Positions 1 through 8,040 of a stretch of DNA of 51,938 nucleotides are shown piece after piece. Position numbers and translations under genes: made by a program. This stretch comes from Sphingomonas faeni (GTDB lineage: Bacteria; Pseudomonadota; Alphaproteobacteria; Sphingomonadales; Sphingomonadaceae). The first letter of the stretch is position 1. Every line of letters begins with the position of its first letter. The notes beneath the pieces were generated by a model. It was given only the letters and a program-made list of their open reading frames with translations. It searched no databases and was not told the DNA's origin. The stretch lies in NCBI RefSeq assembly GCF_024273235.1, contig NZ_JANBVH010000032.1:1-51938 (forward strand), in the 5' to 3' direction.

Positions 1-40
1 CCGCGTCCAGGCCGTTGAGGCCGTCCGCTGCGGTGACACC

Positions 41-101
41 CCTCTAGGCGGGGTTCGCAGAACCGTCAAACGCTTTTTTACAGTTCCGCGTCACTTTTTT
101 G
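41..101 (-). promoter_or_regulatory. Strong sigma70-type promoter firing out of the left edge, rRNA/tRNA-like
   Basis: On the minus strand TTGACG (64-69) and TAGAGG (41-46) are separated by exactly 17 bases, a good -35/-10 pair. Upstream lie two A-tracts (about 74-80 and 95-101) that resemble an UP element. The transcript would leave the window to the left. A near-consensus -35 with A-tracts and a GC-rich start region is typical of stable-RNA promoters in alphaproteobacteria, so an rRNA or tRNA operon may lie just outside; that is inference. Nothing coding is recognised in 1-132. Confidence 0.45.
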
Positions 102-110
102 GGTTTTCAA

Positions 111-127
111 CCGGAGACGCCCTCCGG
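111..127 (-). terminator. Hairpin just behind the RNase H-like gene
   Basis: CCGGAG and CTCCGG form a perfect 6-bp stem around a 5-nt loop, six bases after the stop codon of the RNase H-like gene. It is followed on the minus strand by TTGAAAACCC rather than a clean T-run, so termination could be weak or Rho-assisted. Confidence 0.4.
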
Positions 128-132
128 GCTTC

Positions 133-522
133 CTAGCGTGGGTGGAGACGGGCCAACGCAATGCCCGCCAGGTTTTGCGCCCGGCCGATATGGCGGATGC
201 GAATGGAGTCGAAGCCGCGGGCAAGTTCTGCGAACCTCGCGCGATGGGCTTCGAGTGCGGCGGTGCGGCATCGCGCTAGGCCGTTTGCTTGAGTCACGAC
301 GAGGGTCGAGTCTCCCAGCAGGACAATGTCGCGTTCGCCGTTCTGGTTGGCGACTTCGAGGGCGTGGATAGCCGCGAGCCACTCCGCATCGCTGTTCGTG
401 CCGTGGCCGTAGTCGTGCTGGTAATAGGGTACGCCCTTATGGACGACGGCGCACTCGATCGCGCCCGGGTTCGGGCGACAGCCACCGTCAAAGAACAGCT
501 TGGTGCGTCGGCGGTGCGGCAT
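133..522 (-). CDS. RNase H-like domain protein
   Basis: A 129-residue protein with the RNase HI fold signature: FFDGGCRPNPGA holds the first catalytic Asp (D12), TNSDAEWLA the Glu (E47) and LLGDSTLVV the second Asp (D71). Near the C-terminus the family usually has N-x-x-A-D-x-L-A with a fourth acidic residue. Here the segment reads NLAGIALA, so Gly (about 120) stands where Asp is expected. It would cleave RNA in RNA/DNA hybrids if active; loss of the fourth acid leaves this open. Its ATG overlaps the TGA of the upstream YihY-like gene by one base, so the two are translationally coupled and it is the last gene of the leftward operon. Confidence 0.8.
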   Translation of the reverse strand: MPHRRRTKLFFDGGCRPNPGAIECAVVHKGVPYYQHDYGHGTNSDAEWLAAIHALEVANQNGERDIVLLGDSTLVVTQANGLARCRTAALEAHRARFAELARGFDSIRIRHIGRAQNLAGIALARLHPR

Positions 523-1727
523 CAGGACTTGGCCGATGGGCGCTTGCGCGATGCCAGCGCTGCACTGGTCACGAGCAGGCCAATGCCCGTGACGGTCGCC
601 CCACGGCGGACGGCACGTAATCCGCCAAGTGCCAACAGCGATGCGGAAAGGCTGCCATCGGCGCCGGCTATATGCGCTAGTGCCAACCGCCCTACCCCGC
701 CAGATGGTGGTGGAGATGGCGCCGGAATCGGCAAAACTTCAGTGGCGACGGTATCTGCGACGGTGGCGCCGCGATCTCCTAACGGTTGCGCAGCGCCGGT
801 CGTCGTATCGTGCTTGGTCTGATGCTCGAGTTCGGAATTGAGTTCGGCGCCGAGCAGGAACACATAGGCCGACAACCAGAGCCAGGTTAGCAGCACGATG
901 ACCGCGCTCAGCGATCCGTAGGTCGCGCCGTAATTGCCGAAGCGCGACACATAGACGCCGAAGCCGATCGTCGCGGCCAACCAGATCAGCGTCGCCGCGA
1001 GCGAGCCCGGGGTGAGCCACGTCCATTTCGCCTTGTGGCGGTTCGGGCCGAACCGGTACAGGCACGCCGCCGCGGTCACGCCCAAGGCTGCGAGCACCGC
1101 ATAACTGACCAGCTGGATCGCGGCGAGCAGGAGGTCGGGCGCGTTCGGGATCAATCCGTCGAGCAACGCGAACGCCGCCGTCGACAGCGCCGCGACCAAA
1201 GCAAGGACCACAGCGCCGGTGGTGATTGCGAGGGCGAGCAGGTTCAGCGTTATGAAGCCGCGGGTTTCGCGTTGTTCATAGGCGATATTCAGTGCGGTGA
1301 CGATCGACGAGGCGCCCTTCGTGCCGCCATATAACGCGATGCCGAGCGCGATGACGAGACCGAAGCCCTTCTTGCCCTCGGACGTGCCGACCACGGTGGT
1401 GAGCTGATCGCCGATCACGCGCGCGGCATCGTCGGGCAGGACGTGGAACAGCGCGCGGATGTTGGCGACGACGGTTTCGGTGTCGGCGACGAGACCGTAG
1501 ATCAGGACAATCGACGCCAGCAAAGGCACGATCGCGGCGAACCCGTAGAACGCGGTGCCTGCCGCGATGAGGCCGATATTGTCCTCGCCCGCCTCGGTCC
1601 AGGTCCGCTTCAGGACCTTCCACCATTCGCGGGCCGACATCGACCACGGGCTGGTGGCCTCATGCTCGGCTCGTAACTCCCCTTTGCTCAGCGTCTTGCC
1701 CCTCGGTCCCGGTATATGCCGACCCAA
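522..1727 (-). CDS. YihY/BrkB-family inner membrane protein
   Basis: About 401 residues. The segment WTEAGEDNIGLIAAGTAFYGF followed by six hydrophobic helices is the hallmark of the YihY/BrkB family, which was once misnamed RNase BN; its molecular function is not established. A proline-rich linker and a short hydrophobic C-terminal stretch (about 345-395) extend past the usual core. The start is uncertain: the longest frame begins with TTG at 1727, and the first in-frame ATG is at 1640, close to the conserved core. It lies 24 bp downstream of the ABC permease on the same strand and probably belongs to that operon. Confidence 0.85.
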   Translation of the reverse strand: MGRHIPGPRGKTLSKGELRAEHEATSPWSMSAREWWKVLKRTWTEAGEDNIGLIAAGTAFYGFAAIVPLLASIVLIYGLVADTETVVANIRALFHVLPDDAARVIGDQLTTVVGTSEGKKGFGLVIALGIALYGGTKGASSIVTALNIAYEQRETRGFITLNLLALAITTGAVVLALVAALSTAAFALLDGLIPNAPDLLLAAIQLVSYAVLAALGVTAAACLYRFGPNRHKAKWTWLTPGSLAATLIWLAATIGFGVYVSRFGNYGATYGSLSAVIVLLTWLWLSAYVFLLGAELNSELEHQTKHDTTTGAAQPLGDRGATVADTVATEVLPIPAPSPPPSGGVGRLALAHIAGADGSLSASLLALGGLRAVRRGATVTGIGLLVTSAALASRKRPSAKS

Positions 1728-1751
1728 CGCCGTGCGCGCGCAAACGTGCCG

Positions 1752-4247
1752 TCAGAGTTGCCGCAGCGCCTGCGCCGGACGTGCGCCGAGGATCGGCCAC
1801 GCACCGATCAACCCGATCGCCATCGTCAGCCCTGCCCCGCCAACCAGCGTCGCCGCGACCGCCGCATAATCAGGCAGCCACTGAAAGCTGAACAGCTGCG
1901 TGACGACGTACCACGCGCCGCCGAGCCCGAGCGCGAGCGCGAGGAGCGACAGCACGATGCTCAGAAAGGCGTATTCGAGCGCCTGGACCGCGAGCACCTG
2001 GCGTCGCGTCGCCCCGAGCGTGCGCAGAATCACGCCGTCATAGGTGCGCGCCTCGCGTGCGGCGGCGATCGCGCCGATCAGCACGGCGATACCGGCGAGG
2101 ATCGCGACCGACGCCGCCGCCGTGATCGCGGTCGCCATCTGCGAGACGATCGCGCGGACCTGCCCCAGCACGCCGCGCACCTCGATCACCGACACCGACG
2201 GGAAGCGAGGCAGCAAGGCGCGCATCACCATCGATTCCTCGCCCGGCGCGAGATCGATCGTCGCCGCCAAATTATGCGGCGCATCCTCGATCGCGTTGGG
2301 CGAGAACACCATCACGAAGTTGAAGCCGAGCGTATCCCAGCTGATCCGGCGGAACGATGCGATCCGCGCGGTACGCTCGACCCCGAGCACCGTGTAGCTC
2401 AGCGGATCGCCGATCTCGAGGTCGAGCGCCTTCGCCAGCCGCTCGTCGATCGAGACGAGCGGTGGGCCGCGGTAGTTACGCGGCCACCAGCGGCCGGCGG
2501 TGAGTTCGCTCCCCTCGGGCAAGGTCGCGGAATAGGTCAGGCCGCGTTCGCCGCGTAACGCCCACGCGCCTTCGGGCAGCGTCTTCAGGTCGGCGACGCG
2601 CGTCGTGCCGTAGCCGGTGATCGTGCCGCGCATCGCCGGCACGGTGCGGATCACCGGGTGGATCGCGATGCCTTCGATGGTGCGGCGAAAATCGGCTTCG
2701 CGATCGGGCGGGACGTCGAGCGCGAACAAGGCCGGTGCGCGCTGCGGCACGGTCCGCTCGATATTGGCGTCGATGCTGGTGCGGATCGCTGCCAGCAGGA
2801 CGAACAGCGTCAGTCCCAGGCCGAGCGCGACGACCAGCGTGCCGGTCCTTGCGCCGGGCCGATGAAGGCCAGCGATCGCCAACCGGAGCAGCGGGCGGCG
2901 CGACCGTGGCAACAGTGCGGCACCCCGTCGGACGGCCCATCCGAACACGGCCAGGAGGGCCAGCACGCCGGCCACCGCCGCCAGGAACCCGGCGCTCAGC
3001 GCCGGCTGTTCGGCGGTGAGCAGCGCGAGCGCGACGATCGCGGCGCCGGCGCCGAGCACCCATGGCAGGGTCTTGCGCAGCGGCACGGGGCGCTCGCCCG
3101 GCACGCCGCGCAACAGCCCGGCGGCGGGGATGCGCCCGGCCTCGATCAATGGCGGCGCGGTAAAGGCGAGCGCGATCAGCATGCCGTACGCCGCGGCAAG
3201 CGCCAAAGGCGCGAGCTGGAGGGTGAAACGCGGCGCGACCGGCAGCACGTCGCCCGCCAACCAGACGATCAACGGAACGGTGAGGACGCCCGCGACCAGC
3301 CCGGCGGCGATCCCGATCGCCGCGACGACCGCCACCTGCAGCACGTAGATCCGCGCGATGATCCCCGACGTCGCGCCGAGCACCTTCAACGCGGCGATGC
3401 TCCCGCGGCGGGCGGCGAGATAGGAGGACACGCCGTTGCCGACGCCGATCCCGGCAATGACCAGCGCCGACAGCCCGACCAGCAGCAGGAACTGGCCCAT
3501 CCGGTCGACGAAGCGCTCGGCGCCGGGGGCGGCGCGATCGCGCGTCTTGGTTTCCCAACCGGCGGTCGCGAACGCCGCCTTGAAGCGATCGACGGCCTTG
3601 GCGGGCGATGCGCCGGTCGGCAGGCGAACACGATATTTGCTTTCGTACAGGCTGCCCGGCTGGACCAGTCCGGTCCGCGCGATGCCGGCAAGCGAGACGA
3701 TCGCCACCGGGCCGAGCGTGAACCCTTCGCCCAACCGGTCGGGCTCGCCCGTGACGATACCGCCGACCGTGAAGGTCGCGGTGCCGAGCTTCAATTGCGC
3801 GCCGGGTGCTATCCCGAGGCGATCGGCAAGCGCCGGCACGATCAAGGCGGTGTTCGCGTCGAGCGACTTCGCCGTATCGCCGCGCAGGGCGAGCGTACCA
3901 TAGAGCGGATAGGCGCGATCGACGCCCTTGAGTTGGATCGGGACGCTGTTGGTGCCGCGCACCGCCATCGCCTGCATGCGCACGGTTTCGGAGACTGTCC
4001 CCAGCCGTGCCATCGCAGCACGTTCGGCAGGGGTCGCGGCGCGCTGAGACGCGGCGAACTCGACGTCGCCGCCGAGGATCGCGCTACCGCGAGACGCCAG
4101 TTCGGTGTCGATCGCCCGGGTCAGGCTGCCGATCGCGGCCAGCGCACCGACGCCGAGGAACAGGCAGGCGAGCAACAGCCGCAGCCCGCGAAACCGCAGG
4201 TCGAGTTCGCGCCGCGCAAGCCGCCACGCCAGCCGCCAGTCGTTCAC
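1752..4247 (-). CDS. ABC transporter permease, FtsX-like (YbbP type)
   Basis: An 831-residue membrane protein built like E. coli YbbP: an N-terminal helix (about 17-40), a large periplasmic domain, a block of helices at about 255-430, a second periplasmic part and a last block of helices at about 690-820. This duplicated FtsX/MacB-like layout belongs to transporters that move lipids or lipoproteins, or act mechanically from the inner membrane, rather than to importers. Its start overlaps the end of the ATPase gene by 4 nt. The ATPase, this permease and a divergent arylesterase reproduce the tesA-ybbA-ybbP neighbourhood known from other proteobacteria. The substrate is unknown. Confidence 0.9.
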   Translation of the reverse strand: MNDWRLAWRLARRELDLRFRGLRLLLACLFLGVGALAAIGSLTRAIDTELASRGSAILGGDVEFAASQRAATPAERAAMARLGTVSETVRMQAMAVRGTNSVPIQLKGVDRAYPLYGTLALRGDTAKSLDANTALIVPALADRLGIAPGAQLKLGTATFTVGGIVTGEPDRLGEGFTLGPVAIVSLAGIARTGLVQPGSLYESKYRVRLPTGASPAKAVDRFKAAFATAGWETKTRDRAAPGAERFVDRMGQFLLLVGLSALVIAGIGVGNGVSSYLAARRGSIAALKVLGATSGIIARIYVLQVAVVAAIGIAAGLVAGVLTVPLIVWLAGDVLPVAPRFTLQLAPLALAAAYGMLIALAFTAPPLIEAGRIPAAGLLRGVPGERPVPLRKTLPWVLGAGAAIVALALLTAEQPALSAGFLAAVAGVLALLAVFGWAVRRGAALLPRSRRPLLRLAIAGLHRPGARTGTLVVALGLGLTLFVLLAAIRTSIDANIERTVPQRAPALFALDVPPDREADFRRTIEGIAIHPVIRTVPAMRGTITGYGTTRVADLKTLPEGAWALRGERGLTYSATLPEGSELTAGRWWPRNYRGPPLVSIDERLAKALDLEIGDPLSYTVLGVERTARIASFRRISWDTLGFNFVMVFSPNAIEDAPHNLAATIDLAPGEESMVMRALLPRFPSVSVIEVRGVLGQVRAIVSQMATAITAAASVAILAGIAVLIGAIAAAREARTYDGVILRTLGATRRQVLAVQALEYAFLSIVLSLLALALGLGGAWYVVTQLFSFQWLPDYAAVAATLVGGAGLTMAIGLIGAWPILGARPAQALRQL

Positions 4248-4942
4248 CGCAACCGGTCCGAGACGATCCGGCCATCACCGAGTTCGACGATCCTGTCGCA
4301 GCGTGCCGCGAGGGCGGGATCGTGGGTGATGACGATCAGCGTCGCGCCGGTAACCGCGCGGCGGTCGAACAGCAGGTCCATGATCGCGGTGCTGGTCGTC
4401 GCATCGAGGTTGCCGGTCGGTTCGTCGGCGAAGACGATGTCCGGCCTCGGCCCGAGCGCACGGGCGATCGCCACGCGCTGTTGCTCGCCCCCCGACAATT
4501 GCGTCGGGTAATGGCCGATCCGATGCGAAAGGCCGACCGCGTCCAGTTCGGCCTCGGCGCGCGCGAACGCGTCCGGCATGCCCGCCAGCTCCATCGGCAC
4601 CGCGACATTCTCGAGCGCCGTCATCGTCGGCAACAGATGAAAGGCCTGGAGGACGATCCCGATCCGCCCGCGCCGCGCCCGGGACAATGCGTCCTCGTCC
4701 AGCGTGCCGAAATCGAGCCCGGCGACCTCCACACGCCCGCCGCTCGCCTGTTCGAGTCCGGACAGGATCGCCATCAGCGACGACTTGCCCGACCCCGACG
4801 GCCCGAGCAGCGCGACGCTGGTGCCGCGGGCGATGTCGAGGTCGATGCCCTTGAGGATCGTCGTCGCGGCGGTGGCGGCGCCGAGTGTCAGCGTGACATC
4901 GCGCGCCGAGATCACCATATCGGCGGAGGCAGGTTCGGACAT
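4244..4942 (-). CDS. ABC transporter ATP-binding protein (YbbA/LolD type)
   Basis: A 232-residue ATPase: Walker A GPSGSGKSS (about 47-55), signature LSGGEQQRVA (about 150-159), Walker B VFADEP followed by TGNLD, and the H-loop ITHDP. The short length and TGNLD motif fit the LolD/MacB/YbbA subgroup that pairs with FtsX-like permeases. The ATG at 4942 is preferred over an upstream in-frame TTG at 4951; another ATG at 4918 is possible. Only 25 bp separate it from the divergent arylesterase start, so the two promoters must overlap each other or the genes. Confidence 0.92.
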   Translation of the reverse strand: MSEPASADMVISARDVTLTLGAATAATTILKGIDLDIARGTSVALLGPSGSGKSSLMAILSGLEQASGGRVEVAGLDFGTLDEDALSRARRGRIGIVLQAFHLLPTMTALENVAVPMELAGMPDAFARAEAELDAVGLSHRIGHYPTQLSGGEQQRVAIARALGPRPDIVFADEPTGNLDATTSTAIMDLLFDRRAVTGATLIVITHDPALAARCDRIVELGDGRIVSDRLR

Positions 4943-4967
4943 GGAGACCAATATCTTGGAGAAACAG

Positions 4968-5681
4968 ATGCGACGCTGGCCTCTTTATGGGGGCGGACTG
5001 GCGCTTCTCCAAGCCGCGCTGTTGAGCGCGTGCGATCGGGCGGCGGAGGCCCCTGCCCCGGCTGCCACCACGAACGCGGTCGCACCGGTCGTGGAAGCGC
5101 CCGCCCCGAGCGGACCCGAGCGGCTGATCCTGGCGTTCGGCGACAGTCTGTACGCGGGCTATGGGCTCGACCGCGGCCAGAGCCTGCCGGACGCGGTGCA
5201 GGCGCGACTGCGGCGCGACGGCATCAACGCGACGATCGTCAACGCCGGCGTCTCGGGCGACACGAGCGCGGCGGGACGGCAGCGGTTCGCGTTCGCGCTC
5301 GACAACATGGCGCGCAAGCCGGACCTCGTACTGATCGGACTCGGCGGCAACGACGTGTTGCGGCAGATCTCGCCGGCCGAGACGCGCACGAACATGACCG
5401 CGATGCTCGACGAGGCGAAGCGGCGCGGGATTCCGGTCGTGCTGACGGGCATGATGGCCCCGCCCAACCTTGGACCGGACTTTTCATCGCAGTTCAACGC
5501 GATATGGCCCGATCTTGCGAAACGTTACGATGCGACGCTCTATCCGTTCATTCTGGACGGCGTGATCGGCAATGCGCAGTTGATGCAGGCGGATCATGTC
5601 CATCCCAATCAGACCGGCGTGAACAAGATTGCGGCCCGCGTCGCACCGGTCGTCGAGAATGCTCTGAAAAAGGCCGAATGA
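4968..5681 (+). CDS. Arylesterase / TesA-like SGNH hydrolase, lipoprotein
   Basis: A 238-residue SGNH (GDSL) hydrolase. Block I is AFGDSLYAGYGL with nucleophile Ser about 60, block III is GLGGND, and block V is DHVHPN with the catalytic Asp and His. The N-terminus is a lipoprotein signal with lipobox LSAC (Cys 22), followed by an Ala/Pro-rich linker, so the enzyme is probably anchored in an envelope membrane. The ATG at 4968 is chosen because GGAG lies seven bases before it; an in-frame ATG at 4941 lacks this and would bury the signal peptide. Family members hydrolyse aryl esters, thioesters and lysophospholipids. It is divergent from the YbbA/YbbP pair, as in tesA neighbourhoods. Confidence 0.9.
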   Translation: MRRWPLYGGGLALLQAALLSACDRAAEAPAPAATTNAVAPVVEAPAPSGPERLILAFGDSLYAGYGLDRGQSLPDAVQARLRRDGINATIVNAGVSGDTSAAGRQRFAFALDNMARKPDLVLIGLGGNDVLRQISPAETRTNMTAMLDEAKRRGIPVVLTGMMAPPNLGPDFSSQFNAIWPDLAKRYDATLYPFILDGVIGNAQLMQADHVHPNQTGVNKIAARVAPVVENALKKAE

Positions 5682-5856
5682 TCGGAAACACTTGGCAGGC
5701 AGTTCTGTGTACGGGTCGCAAATAGTTGGCGAGGCCATCGCAAGATCGTCCAGTTTCGTCACGGGGCGTGGCTTGCATTCCCCCTTTCACAGGGGGCGCG
5801 GTTGGTGCAACGCCGACATGAGGGATACAGAGGGCTAGGACACACAGGGCGATGCA

Positions 5857-6591
5857 ATGCAATTGAGCGGTTTGATCGCACGGCTTGGTCGACATCTCGA
5901 CCTGACCGATGCGGAGCGCGAGGCGATCACGCGGGCCGAGCGCGGCGAGCGGCGGTTGAAGGCCGGCGACATCCTGATGGCGGAAGGTGGCGAGAGCCAC
6001 GCGCTGTACGTCGTGCGCCAGGGGTGGCTGCATTCCTCGACCAAGCTGATCACCGGCGGCCGGCAGATCCTGCGGTTCCATTATGCGGGCGACCTGATCG
6101 GCACGTCGAGCATGGCCTGGTCGCAGGCGGCGGCAACGCTGACCGCGATATCGGACTGCTGGGTGATCGAACTGCCGAAGACCGAACTCGGGCTGCTGTT
6201 CCGCGCGCAACCGCGGATCGCCGGGCTGCTCTACGCCATCGCCGCGGCCGAGAACGTCGCGATGAGCGACCGACTGACGACGATCGGGCGGATGGGCGCG
6301 AGCGAGCGGCTGTCGACCTTGCTGCTCGACATCATGGCGCGGCTGCGCGTGACGGCGGGCGGGATCGTCGACTCGTTCGACCTGCCGCTGACGCAGACCG
6401 ACATCGGCGATGCGCTGGGGCTGACTAAGGTGCACGTCAACCGGACGATCCGGGCGCTGGAGAAAGCGGGCGTGATCGAGCGGAACGGGCGGCGAGTGCG
6501 GATCGTCGACGAGGCGGCACTGGTCGCGGCGACCGGGTTTACCGATCGGTATGGCGAGATCGAGACGGCCTGGTTGCCGCCTGCGGCTTGA
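5857..6591 (+). CDS. Crp/Fnr-family transcriptional regulator
   Basis: A 244-residue regulator with an N-terminal cyclic-nucleotide-binding fold (about 15-130), a dimerisation helix and a C-terminal winged helix with recognition segment QTDIGDALGLTKVHVNRT (about 188-205). It has a single Cys, so it lacks the Fe-S ligands of true FNR proteins, and the ligand is unknown. No obvious FNR/CRP half-site pair was seen in its own upstream region (5682-5856). It is monocistronic: the 3' side is closed by a palindromic repeat and a convergent gene. Confidence 0.9.
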   Translation: MQLSGLIARLGRHLDLTDAEREAITRAERGERRLKAGDILMAEGGESHALYVVRQGWLHSSTKLITGGRQILRFHYAGDLIGTSSMAWSQAAATLTAISDCWVIELPKTELGLLFRAQPRIAGLLYAIAAAENVAMSDRLTTIGRMGASERLSTLLLDIMARLRVTAGGIVDSFDLPLTQTDIGDALGLTKVHVNRTIRALEKAGVIERNGRRVRIVDEAALVAATGFTDRYGEIETAWLPPAA

Positions 6592-6600
6592 GGGAATTCC

Positions 6601-6726
6601 GATCCTCCCCCGCCAGGGGGAGGTGTCTCCGGAGGTGACGGAGGGGGAGGACACGGAGCAGGCGTTTCGCATGCCTCCCCCTCCGTCTGGCAAGAGCCAG
6701 CCACCTCCCCCTGGCGGGGGAGGATC
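6601..6726. repeat. Nested palindromic intergenic repeat, family A, copy 1
   Basis: A 126-bp element bounded by perfect 25-bp inverted repeats (6601-6625 and 6702-6726). Each arm is itself a hairpin, CCTCCCCC-GCCA-GGGGGAGG, and a second inner stem (GACGGAGGGGGAGG and its complement) lies between them. It fills the gap between two convergent genes, so it probably also stops transcription from both sides. Confidence 0.9.
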
Positions 6727-6729
6727 AGT

Positions 6730-7089
6730 TCAGGTGCGGTCTACTACGAACAGGGTTACGCGGTCGTACTTGATGTCGCCGGGGTTGAAGATCGCGTCGG
6801 GGACGAACGGGCGATCGATCACCTCGATATCCTTCAGGCCGGCGAGCTTAAACGTGCCGAGCTTGATCTCCTTGGGCGGCTGACCGTCGCGCTCGAGCGT
6901 GATCGCGTCGACGAACACGTCGTCATGCTTGGTGTAGAGGATGTGCGGCGCCAGCGTGCAGACCATCCGGTTGTAGGTCGCGGTGATGCACTGGCGCAGC
7001 GCGATCGCCTGCAACAGCAGCGCGTTCGCGTTGGACGGGGCTGACTGGGATGGGGCGGACTGGTCTGGGGTCGAGGTCATGTTGTGCAT
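6730..7089 (-). CDS. Small protein of unknown function, possibly WYL-related
   Basis: A 119-residue soluble protein. After a Ser/Pro/Gln-rich N-terminus come LLLQAIALRQCITATYNR and a beta-rich part with HILYTKHDDVFVDAITLERDGQPP. The layout (helix, YNR, then hydrophobic strands ending in KLAGLKDIEVID) loosely resembles a stand-alone WYL-type ligand-binding domain; that is a tentative reading. An ATG at 7080 is an alternative start. It follows the two transglutaminase-like genes on the same strand after an 80-bp gap that contains a hairpin. Confidence 0.7.
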   Translation of the reverse strand: MHNMTSTPDQSAPSQSAPSNANALLLQAIALRQCITATYNRMVCTLAPHILYTKHDDVFVDAITLERDGQPPKEIKLGTFKLAGLKDIEVIDRPFVPDAIFNPGDIKYDRVTLFVVDRT

Positions 7090-7116
7090 CGCAGCATAAG
7101 TTAGGGGATCGGTGCC

Positions 7117-7152
7117 GTTAGGCCGAACGCGCTACATGCGACAAGGCCTAAC
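7117..7152 (-). terminator. Inverted repeat between the transglutaminase pair and the small gene
   Basis: GTTAGGCC (7117-7124) and GGCCTAAC (7145-7152) are perfect inverted repeats separated by 20 nt. The position, behind the second transglutaminase-like gene, suggests a terminator or an mRNA-stabilising hairpin. No T-run follows. Confidence 0.3.
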
Positions 7153-7169
7153 TTGACGCCATACGCGGT

Positions 7170-8003
7170 TTAGCCCGCCTGCTCGACCCGCCCCGGAGCT
7201 TCGACCTCGTCGGTATGGACGTCGAAGCCGACCAGACGCGCGGGGCCGAAGCTGGTGGTGAGCGCGGTATCGGTCGCGTCGCGGCCGCGCGCCATCAGGA
7301 TCCGGCCGATCCGCGGGCGATTGTGACGCGCGTCGAGCGTGTGCCACGTGCCGCCGAGATACACGTCGAACCATGCGGAGAAGTCCATCGGCGCATCGAC
7401 CGGCGGGATGCCGATATCGCCGAGATAGCCGGTGCAATAGCGTGCTGGGATGTTCATGCAGCGGCACAAGGTGACGGCGAGATGCGCGAAGTCACGACAG
7501 ACGCCCTGGCGTTCCTGATAGACGTCCCACGCGGTCTTGGTCGATCGCGCGAAATGATAGCCGAACTCGACATGGTTGTGCGTGAAGTCGACGATCGCCT
7601 GGACGCGCTGCCAGCCGGCGGGGACGTGGCCGAACAGCGACCAGGCGGTCTCGGACAGGCGGTCGGTCTCGCAATAACGGCTGCCAAGCAGGTAGATCAG
7701 GATGTCGTCGGGGAGATCGTGCACCGCGTGCTGGACCGCGTCGGGGGAGACGGGATCCGGCAAACCGCTGTCCTCGATCGTGAAGTCGCACGACAGGGTG
7801 AGGCCGCCGCTCGGCACCGTGAACCGCGTGCAGACGTTGCCGAACGCGTCGAGATAATCATAGGTCGGCACGTCGGGATCGGCGGCGATCCGGTGCGGGG
7901 TCACGAAATCCTTGTTTCGCGACGGATGCACGCTGAGCATCGCCAGCATCGGTGTCTCGACGTCGGTTTCGAAACGAATGTCATAGCCAGCCCGGATCAG
8001 CAT
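7170..8003 (-). CDS. Transglutaminase-like protein (second of pair)
   Basis: A 277-residue protein with an N-terminal beta domain and a transglutaminase core. The nucleophile region is GVCRDFAHLAVTLCR (Cys about 170) and the acid region is TLDARHNRPRIGR. Between them, where relatives in this superfamily carry the catalytic His in an H-A-W motif, this protein has MDFSAWFDVYL, so Ser replaces His. The nucleotide reading of that codon is TCC and unambiguous. It may therefore act as a non-canonical or inactive protease/transglutaminase fold. It lies 37 bp behind the first transglutaminase-like gene and is probably co-transcribed with it. Confidence 0.88.
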   Translation of the reverse strand: MLIRAGYDIRFETDVETPMLAMLSVHPSRNKDFVTPHRIAADPDVPTYDYLDAFGNVCTRFTVPSGGLTLSCDFTIEDSGLPDPVSPDAVQHAVHDLPDDILIYLLGSRYCETDRLSETAWSLFGHVPAGWQRVQAIVDFTHNHVEFGYHFARSTKTAWDVYQERQGVCRDFAHLAVTLCRCMNIPARYCTGYLGDIGIPPVDAPMDFSAWFDVYLGGTWHTLDARHNRPRIGRILMARGRDATDTALTTSFGPARLVGFDVHTDEVEAPGRVEQAG

Positions 8004-8040
8004 CGATGTCCCCCTTGGGCGCCGTAAGTCGCGCCGTATG

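Noticed and set aside
1716..4511. Long plus-strand frames (up to 617 codons) opposite the FtsX-like permease
   Set aside because: Arg/Asp/Gln-rich composition without domains, exactly antisense to a well-supported permease and ATPase; typical GC-rich shadow frames.
7117..7152. GTTAGGCC/GGCCTAAC as an attC-like site
   Set aside because: The half-sites are in the wrong order for attC and stand alone in a core region; kept only as a weak hairpin.
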